Position numbers and translations under genes: made by a program
Notes under the pieces: generated by a model
Told to the model about the DNA's origin: nothing
Seen by the model: only the letters and a program-made list of their open reading frames with translations
Database searches by the model: none
Assembly (NCBI GenBank): GCA_034430555.1
Contig: DAOUEM010000652.1
Location: 1-9,098, forward strand
Origin: DAOTXK01 sp034430555
GTDB taxonomy: Bacteria > Chloroflexota > Anaerolineae > Aggregatilineales > Ch27
Direction: 5' to 3'
DNA: 9,098 nucleotides
In this document: positions 1-3,986 of the stretch, piece after piece
Position numbering within the stretch: the stretch's first letter is position 1
How the letters are laid out: the number at the start of each line of letters is the position of its first letter

Positions 1-335
1 AGCGGCATCAGGATCGGGGTGCCACTCGCTACGACTGCCAGGGCGAGACCGCTCGCCATCAAAGCGCCATAAAGCAGGACAAACCTTTCGGCAATAATCG
101 TGCGGGCATAACGCCGCCCGCGCCGCCGGTCGGCCATCGCCATCTTGAAGGGGTGGCGCAGGAGAAAAGCGCCTACCGTTGCCAGGGCCAGCAGCAGACC
201 GGCAGTGGTGGGCGCCAGGAGCAGGCCCAGCAGCAGTGGTTCCAGTAAAAAACCCCAGCCGCCATGTTCGGCAGGGAGCGCAATCGGTCGCAGCCGGACC
301 CGGCTGGCCGGGCGGGCAGGAGACGAGCCGGTCAT
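1..335 (-). CDS. YwiC-like integral membrane protein, N-terminal part (runs off left edge)
   Basis: The reading frame starts at ATG 335-333 and stays open to base 1, giving 111 residues without a stop, so the C-terminal half lies outside the window. A basic, Pro/Arg-rich N-terminus (about 1-17) is followed by LPAEHGGWGFLLEPLLLGLL (about 20-39), which I recognise as the opening signature of the YwiC-like family. Next come hydrophobic segments at about 31-60, the motif RHPFKMAMADRRRGRRY (about 60-76) on the basic, probably cytoplasmic side, and another membrane segment from about 86. The family's biochemical role is unknown; Bacillus subtilis ywiC lies near fnr and the nar genes. The ATG overlaps the stop of the upstream cupin gene as ATGA, and AGGG sits 6 nt before it, so the two genes are almost certainly cotranscribed and translationally coupled. 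The family call is from memory of the motif, without a search. Confidence 0.8.
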   Translation of the reverse strand, partial: MTGSSPARPASRVRLRPIALPAEHGGWGFLLEPLLLGLLLAPTTAGLLLALATVGAFLLRHPFKMAMADRRRGRRYARTIIAERFVLLYGALMASGLALAVVASGTPILMP

Positions 336-661
336 GACTGACCCTGCTTGAGCAGAGTCAGCAGCATGATCGTTGGTTTTTCTGCCATCACGCTGTGCGG
401 CAGGTGAGCCGTCATATGAACCCATGCCCCCGGTCCTGCTTCGACTGTTTCTTCGCCTAACGTCAGCCGTGCCTGGCCGGTGATAATTTGTAGCACAACC
501 GGCATCGATGCCGTGTGTTCGCTGAGTTCTTCACCGGTAGCGAAACCGAAAAATACGACCTTGATCTGGTCATCTTGATGCAGCGTGCGGCTGAGGATGC
601 CGGCTTCCGGGATGTCATCCACGGTTGCCAGGTTGGAGATAAGGGTGTGCGGTGTGCTCAT
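332..661 (-). CDS. small single-domain cupin protein
   Basis: A 109-residue protein of the size of a single conserved beta-barrel cupin domain. The cupin core runs from about residue 35 to 105: FGFATGEELSEHTAS (about 38-52) is the motif 1 region, VLQIITGQARLTLGEE follows, and GPGAWVHMTAHLPHSV (about 76-91) is the motif 2 region with His82, His86 and His89. Motif 1 keeps only one histidine (His49); the second His and the Glu of the classical metal site are replaced, so metal binding may be altered. No signal peptide or membrane segment is seen, so it should be cytoplasmic. The start is supported by AAGGA 7 nt before ATG 661-659. The gene is first in a two-gene operon with a YwiC-like gene, behind a promoter with a Crp/Fnr-type site. 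From memory, cupins of this kind occur near Crp/Fnr regulators and nitrogen-oxide or redox genes; a redox or NO-stress link is inference. Substrate unknown. Confidence 0.85.
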   Translation of the reverse strand: MSTPHTLISNLATVDDIPEAGILSRTLHQDDQIKVVFFGFATGEELSEHTASMPVVLQIITGQARLTLGEETVEAGPGAWVHMTAHLPHSVMAEKPTIMLLTLLKQGQS

Positions 662-720
662 TGGACTGTCCTTTGTTACTGGCGGTTCAATCGTGTTTCA
701 GGATCAAGGCCCATGATAAC

Positions 721-738
721 GCGGATAGCGCGATCCGC
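721..738 (-). other. hairpin in cupin mRNA leader, second
   Basis: GCGGAT and ATCCGC form a perfect 6-bp stem with a 6-nt loop, about 60 nt before the cupin start codon in the predicted leader. No T-tract follows it, so it is not an intrinsic terminator. No known riboswitch is recognised. Confidence 0.3.
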
Positions 739-783
739 AGCCATCCTGGCGCGTCTATATGTGACCGGTAAGCCTCGTTGTGG

Positions 784-802
784 AGCCTGTGGGACCCAGG
801 CT
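784..802 (-). other. hairpin in cupin mRNA leader
   Basis: AGCCTG and CAGGCT form a perfect 6-bp stem with a 7-nt loop, just downstream of the predicted transcription start near 806 on the minus strand. It would be the first structure of the roughly 145-nt untranslated leader. Function unknown; it could stabilise the 5' end of the message. Confidence 0.35.
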
Positions 803-812
803 GAGTGCCCGT

Positions 813-841
813 ATTGTATTGAGAGCAGTTCTCAATTGCAA
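813..841 (-). promoter_or_regulatory. sigma70-type promoter of the cupin/ywiC-like operon
   Basis: Read on the minus strand, a -35 hexamer TTGCAA (841-836, 4 of 6 consensus) is separated by exactly 17 bp from a -10 hexamer TACAAT (818-813, 5 of 6 consensus). Transcription would start near 806, leaving a leader of about 145 nt before the cupin ATG. The weak -35 together with an upstream Crp/Fnr-type palindrome fits an activator-dependent promoter. Confidence 0.6.
818..836. promoter_or_regulatory. palindromic operator candidate inside the promoter spacer
   Basis: ATTGAGA and TCTCAAT are perfect 7-bp inverted repeats around a 5-nt centre. The 19-bp palindrome fills the 17-bp spacer and overlaps one base of each hexamer of the cupin promoter, the usual place for a repressor that blocks RNA polymerase. 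The cognate regulator is not identifiable from the sequence. Confidence 0.5.
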
Positions 842-857
842 TAGAGTGAACCGAATA

Positions 858-873
858 AGTGACAAATGTCACA
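858..873. promoter_or_regulatory. Crp/Fnr-superfamily binding site
   Basis: The sequence AGTGA-CAAATG-TCACA matches the Crp consensus TGTGA-N6-TCACA at 9 of 10 specified bases, and its core GTGAC-AAAT-GTCAC is a perfect palindrome. The core also resembles DNR/NnrR-type sites (TTGAC-N4-GTCAA). Its centre is about 60 bp upstream of the predicted cupin transcription start, close to the -61.5 spacing typical of class I Crp activation. Which family member binds (cAMP, oxygen or NO sensing) cannot be told. Confidence 0.6.
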
Positions 874-921
874 GTTTTGGTGGTTTGTGGGATTGAGCGA
901 GAAGGGTCGGGGGCAGATTAT

Positions 922-945
922 GCCGGAGAGCGCTGTATCCCCGGC
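922..945 (-). terminator. possible weak terminator after the CBS gene
   Basis: On the minus strand GCCGGGGA pairs with TCTCCGGC (8 bp with one G-U pair) around an 8-nt loop, 17 bp after the CBS stop codon. The following bases are AT-leaning (ATAATCT) but lack a run of T, so termination may be weak or the hairpin may only protect the 3' end. Confidence 0.35.
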
Positions 946-962
946 TTGTGAGAGGGGCGGGG

Positions 963-1400
963 TTATTCGGTTTTTTCGCCGTTTAGCCATTCGATGATAA
1001 TCCGGAAGATGTCGCTTTCGGTGATAATACCGACCACATTGTTGCTTTCGTCCACCACCGGGATACCACCGACTTTGTGTTCGTACATGAGCTGGGCGGC
1101 ATCCCGGATCGAATCATCACTCTGTACGGTATAGGGATCGGCGCTCATGATTTTTTCCACTCTCAACCGGGAAAGCAGGTAATTTAACTCCCAGATGTCG
1201 AGTGTTGTGGCATCGGATGGCCTGGCCTCAATGACGTCGGTATTGGAGACAATCCCGACCAGTTTACTTTCTCTTACGACCGGTAGACGTCGGATTTTGT
1301 TTTCGCGCATGAGAGCCGCTGCTTCAGGTAGTGTCGTATCCGGGCTAGCTGTGATGACGTTCTTGCTCATCCAGTCTTTCACCAGCAAGTTTTTCATCAT
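963..1400 (-). CDS. stand-alone protein with two CBS domains
   Basis: A 145-residue soluble protein made almost entirely of a CBS pair (Bateman module). CBS1 spans about residues 8-58 (VKDWMSKNVITASPDTTL, then KIRRLPVV and LVGIVSNTDVIEA); CBS2 spans about 81-135 (VEKIMSADPYTVQSDDSI, then KVGGIPVVD and VVGIITESDIFRIII). The linker SDATTLDIWELNYLLSRL (about 62-79) recurs, in my memory, in stand-alone CBS proteins of Chloroflexota. Such modules bind adenine nucleotides or related ligands and act as sensors; the partner is unknown because no effector domain is attached. The start is ATG 1400 or the adjacent ATG 1397; GGGGA lies 3 nt before the first and 6 nt before the second, and AAAGGA lies further upstream. 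It has its own promoter, divergent from the oxidoreductase gene. Confidence 0.92.
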   Translation of the reverse strand: MMKNLLVKDWMSKNVITASPDTTLPEAAALMRENKIRRLPVVRESKLVGIVSNTDVIEARPSDATTLDIWELNYLLSRLRVEKIMSADPYTVQSDDSIRDAAQLMYEHKVGGIPVVDESNNVVGIITESDIFRIIIEWLNGEKTE

Positions 1401-1448
1401 AAGTCCCCGTTCCTTTCAATATTTGCTGGGGTTCAGGTTGCTATTCTC

Positions 1449-1477
1449 ATTATTGAGCCATACGTGGCCCCTGGCAA
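1449..1477 (-). promoter_or_regulatory. promoter of the CBS-pair gene
   Basis: On the minus strand TTGCCA (1477-1472, 5 of 6) and AATAAT (1454-1449, 5 of 6) are 17 bp apart. An A6 tract (1486-1481) lies just upstream and could act as an UP-like element. Transcription would start near 1442, giving a leader of about 40 nt. Confidence 0.6.
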
Positions 1478-1515
1478 GTGTTTTTTCCCCGTCGTCTATC
1501 CCCAGCCTGGGCCGG

Positions 1516-1524
1516 TGTTATAAT
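1516..1524 (+). promoter_or_regulatory. extended -10 promoter of the oxidoreductase/peptidase operon
   Basis: TGTTATAAT is a perfect TATAAT hexamer (1519-1524) preceded by TG one base upstream, the extended -10 form that tolerates a poor -35. No good -35 is seen 17 bp upstream. Transcription would start near 1531, about 33 nt before the start codon. A small inverted repeat, CCCAG-C-CTGGG (1501-1511), lies in the spacer region. Confidence 0.55.
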
Positions 1525-1563
1525 CGGGCTACCTTACCGGGGACCCTGGCGGGAGTGCTGCCC

Positions 1564-2580
1564 ATGAAATTTGATGTGACCATCATGCCGGATGACCTGA
1601 ATGTTGTGCCTGAACTGGCCCGTACCATCGAGGCCATGGGCTTTGACGGCATCTGGACGCCGGAAACCGCCCACAATCCGTTTTTGCCGCTCTCCTTGGC
1701 GGCCACCAGCACGGAGCGTGTTTCCCTCGGCACGGCCATTGTGGTGGCTTTTCCCCGCAGTCCGATGGTCACTGCTTATACTGCCTGGGACCTGGCTGCG
1801 CAGTCCGGGGGACGGTTCATTTTGGGGTTGGGGACCCAGGTAAAAGCGCACATCAAGCGCCGCTTCAGCACGGAGTGGGGGCGTCCCGCGCCCCGTCTGC
1901 GCGAGTACATCCTGGCCATGCGTGCCATCTGGCAGGCCTGGCAGCATAACGAGCCGCTTGACTTTCGCGGTGAGTTTTACCAGCACACCTTGATGACTCC
2001 CTTTTTTGCGCCGGGCCGCATAGCATTTCCGGATATTCCCGTTTATATCGCCGGCGTCAATGCGCGCCTGTGCCAGGTGGCCGGTGAGGTCTGCGATGGC
2101 TTTCACGTGCACCCCTTTCACACCGTAGACTATTTGCGCCAGCAGATCATCCCCAACATCGAACTTGGCGCTTCCCGGGGCGGACGCACTCGGGCCGACG
2201 TGACCCTGAACTGTGCGATCTTTGTGGTCACCGGGGCCGACCAGGCGCAGATGCAGCAGTCCGCGGTGGAAGTCAAAACCCAGATCGCCTTTTACGCCAG
2301 CACCTACAGCTACCGGGCGGTGCTTGATCTCCATGGCTGGGGGCAGGTAGGGGATGAGTTAGGCGTACTGGCGCGCCAGGGGCGCTGGTTCGAGATGCCG
2401 GAGTTGGTTTCAGATGAGATGCTCGAAGCCTTTGCCGTGGTCGCGCCGGTTGATCAATTGGGTGCGCGAGTCCAGGCGCGGTATGATGGGTTGCTGGACC
2501 GGGTAGGGTATTATTACCCGTTTGTCCCCGGCGAGCGAGAAGAGGTGTGGCGCAATGCCCTGGACACGTTCGCCGGTTAG
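1564..2580 (+). CDS. F420-dependent LLM-class oxidoreductase (MSMEG_2256-like)
   Basis: Encodes 338 residues of the luciferase-like monooxygenase TIM-barrel fold. Visible family features are the first barrel strand KFDVTIMP (2-8), AMGFDGIWTPE (24-34), ERVSLGTAIVVAFPRSP (51-67), the conserved helix and strand AAQSGGRFILGLGTQVKAHIKR split over 78-99, and PDIPVYIAG (156-164). The N-terminal pattern resembles the MSMEG_2256 (TIGR03617) group of F420-dependent enzymes, so the likely cofactor is reduced F420 rather than FMN; substrate unknown. The frame stays open further upstream to an ATG at 1195, but that extension lies antisense to the CBS gene. The start at 1564 is chosen because it follows a promoter, has GGGAG 8 nt before it, and begins directly with the first barrel strand. 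It is probably cotranscribed with the M20 peptidase 44 bp downstream. Confidence 0.88.
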   Translation: MKFDVTIMPDDLNVVPELARTIEAMGFDGIWTPETAHNPFLPLSLAATSTERVSLGTAIVVAFPRSPMVTAYTAWDLAAQSGGRFILGLGTQVKAHIKRRFSTEWGRPAPRLREYILAMRAIWQAWQHNEPLDFRGEFYQHTLMTPFFAPGRIAFPDIPVYIAGVNARLCQVAGEVCDGFHVHPFHTVDYLRQQIIPNIELGASRGGRTRADVTLNCAIFVVTGADQAQMQQSAVEVKTQIAFYASTYSYRAVLDLHGWGQVGDELGVLARQGRWFEMPELVSDEMLEAFAVVAPVDQLGARVQARYDGLLDRVGYYYPFVPGEREEVWRNALDTFAG

Positions 2581-2624
2581 TTGATTCCTGCAGGGTCGTG
2601 CCGGCCCCCATGAAGGAGCACATG

Positions 2625-3986
2625 ATGAATCCGCACGATTATGCTGCCGAGCACCGGCAGCAGTTCTTAACTGAGTTAATCGAACTGCTGAAGATACCCA
2701 GCATCAGCACGCTGACCGACCACCAAGATGATATCCGGCAGGCGGCGGAGTGGTTGGTCAACCAGATGCGGGCGTCAGGCGGGCAGGCCCGTCTTTACGA
2801 AACGGACGGCCATCCGATTGTCTACGGTGAATGGCTGGCCGCCGATCCCGACGTGATGACCGTGCTGGTCTATGGCCACTATGATGTGCAGCCGGTCGAG
2901 CCGCTTGCGGAGTGGCGCACACCGCCCTTCGAGCCGACGGAGATCGACGGTCACCTCTATTGCCGCGGCGCATCCGACGACAAAGGGCAGGTCTTCGCCC
3001 ATCTCAAAGCCGTCGAGTCCATCCTGGCAACGCACGGTGCGCTGCCCGTCAATGTTAAGTTTATCATCGAAGGTGAGGAGGAAAGCGGGTCCGGCCATCT
3101 GGGACCGTTTATCCAGACTCAGGCGGACCTGCTGGCGGCAGACGTGGTGGTGATATCCGATTCGCACGGCAAGTCCATCGATCAGCCGACGATCGTGTAT
3201 GCGCTGCGCGGCATGTCTTACATGGAGTTGGAGGTATCCGGCCCGGCGCATGACTTGCATTCCGGTTCCTATGGTGGGATGGTTCACAACCCGGCGCAGG
3301 CCCTGTGCGAGATCATCGCCCAGCTTCATGATGACAATGGTACGATCACGGTGCCCGGCTTCTACGACGAGGTCCGCGCCATCGACGACCAAGAACGTGC
3401 CGAGTTGGCCCGGTCACCCTATACGGAAGATGACTTGAAGCGGGTAACCGGGGTGCCCGCCGCCTGGGGCGAGGCCGAATACCGGCTGCACGAGCGCACC
3501 GGCGCGCGTCCCACCCTGGAGGTCAACGGTCTGGTCAGCGGTTGGACCGGTGAAGGCGCCAAGACCGTGCTCCCGGCCCGGGCATTGGCCAAGATCAGCT
3601 GCCGGCTGGTCGCCGACCAGGACCCGCACGAGATATTTGCCCGGGTGCGGGACTATGTCGCCCAGATCACGCCGCCGACCGTCACCAGTGAAGTACGCCT
3701 GCTGCATACCGGCAGCGCCGCTATCACCGAACGGGATACGCCCGCCATGGCCACCGCTATGGCCGCCTACGAAGAGGGGTGGGGCGCCCGGCCTGTCTTT
3801 GCCCGGGAGGGCGGTTCGATCCCGGTGGTGGCTGTATTCCAGAAGGTCTTGCAGGCGCCCGTGATCTTAATGGGATTTGGCCTGCCGGACGATGCCCTGC
3901 ACGCTCCCAATGAAAAGTTCACCCTGGAATGTTTCTGGCGCGGTATCGCCACGGCGATCAGCTTTTTGCAGAAGGTATCCGTCTAG
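2625..3986 (+). CDS. M20-family metallodipeptidase (carnosinase-like)
   Basis: A 453-residue cytoplasmic two-zinc peptidase, full length for the dipeptidase branch of M20. The complete active site is visible: His85 and Asp87 in YGHYDVQPVEP, the bridging Asp in RGASDDKG (118/119), Glu152 and Glu153 in EGEEESGS, Asp179 in VISDSHG, and His426 in DDALHAPNE. His212 in DLHSGSYGG lies in the lid/dimerisation domain (about 196-315) and in carnosinase-type enzymes reaches the partner subunit's active site. It probably cleaves dipeptides or related N-acyl amino acids. AAGGAG precedes two adjacent ATGs; 2625 gives 6-nt spacing and 2622 only 3, and an ATG at 2610 is also in frame. Its last 29 bp overlap the convergent YfhO-family gene. 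The pairing with an F420 enzyme suggests no obvious pathway. Confidence 0.94.
   Translation: MNPHDYAAEHRQQFLTELIELLKIPSISTLTDHQDDIRQAAEWLVNQMRASGGQARLYETDGHPIVYGEWLAADPDVMTVLVYGHYDVQPVEPLAEWRTPPFEPTEIDGHLYCRGASDDKGQVFAHLKAVESILATHGALPVNVKFIIEGEEESGSGHLGPFIQTQADLLAADVVVISDSHGKSIDQPTIVYALRGMSYMELEVSGPAHDLHSGSYGGMVHNPAQALCEIIAQLHDDNGTITVPGFYDEVRAIDDQERAELARSPYTEDDLKRVTGVPAAWGEAEYRLHERTGARPTLEVNGLVSGWTGEGAKTVLPARALAKISCRLVADQDPHEIFARVRDYVAQITPPTVTSEVRLLHTGSAAITERDTPAMATAMAAYEEGWGARPVFAREGGSIPVVAVFQKVLQAPVILMGFGLPDDALHAPNEKFTLECFWRGIATAISFLQKVSV

Noticed and set aside
145..351. 68-residue plus-strand open frame
   Set aside because: Antisense to the YwiC-like gene, low-complexity Arg/Ser/Pro composition.
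515..844. 109-residue plus-strand open frame
   Set aside because: Its first half is antisense to the cupin gene and its remainder covers the promoter region; no ribosome site or domain.
687..872. 61-residue minus-strand open frame in the regulatory gap
   Set aside because: Its start lies inside the Crp/Fnr-type palindrome and upstream of the predicted transcription start; no ribosome site and no recognisable sequence.
1195..1563. N-terminal extension of the oxidoreductase frame
   Set aside because: It overlaps the CBS gene antisense, crosses two promoters and adds residues foreign to the family; the start at 1564 has a ribosome site and matches the fold.
1534..2334. 266-residue minus-strand open frame
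   Set aside because: Antisense to the well-supported oxidoreductase gene; no recognisable motif, low-complexity shadow composition.
2775..3392. 205-residue minus-strand open frame
   Set aside because: Antisense to the M20 peptidase active-site region; no ribosome site or family resemblance.
3945..3969. Palindrome ATCGCC-AC-GGCGAT followed by TTTTT, terminator-like on the plus strand
   Set aside because: It lies inside the peptidase coding region, needs a very tight loop and has 7 nt between stem and T-run; judged chance.
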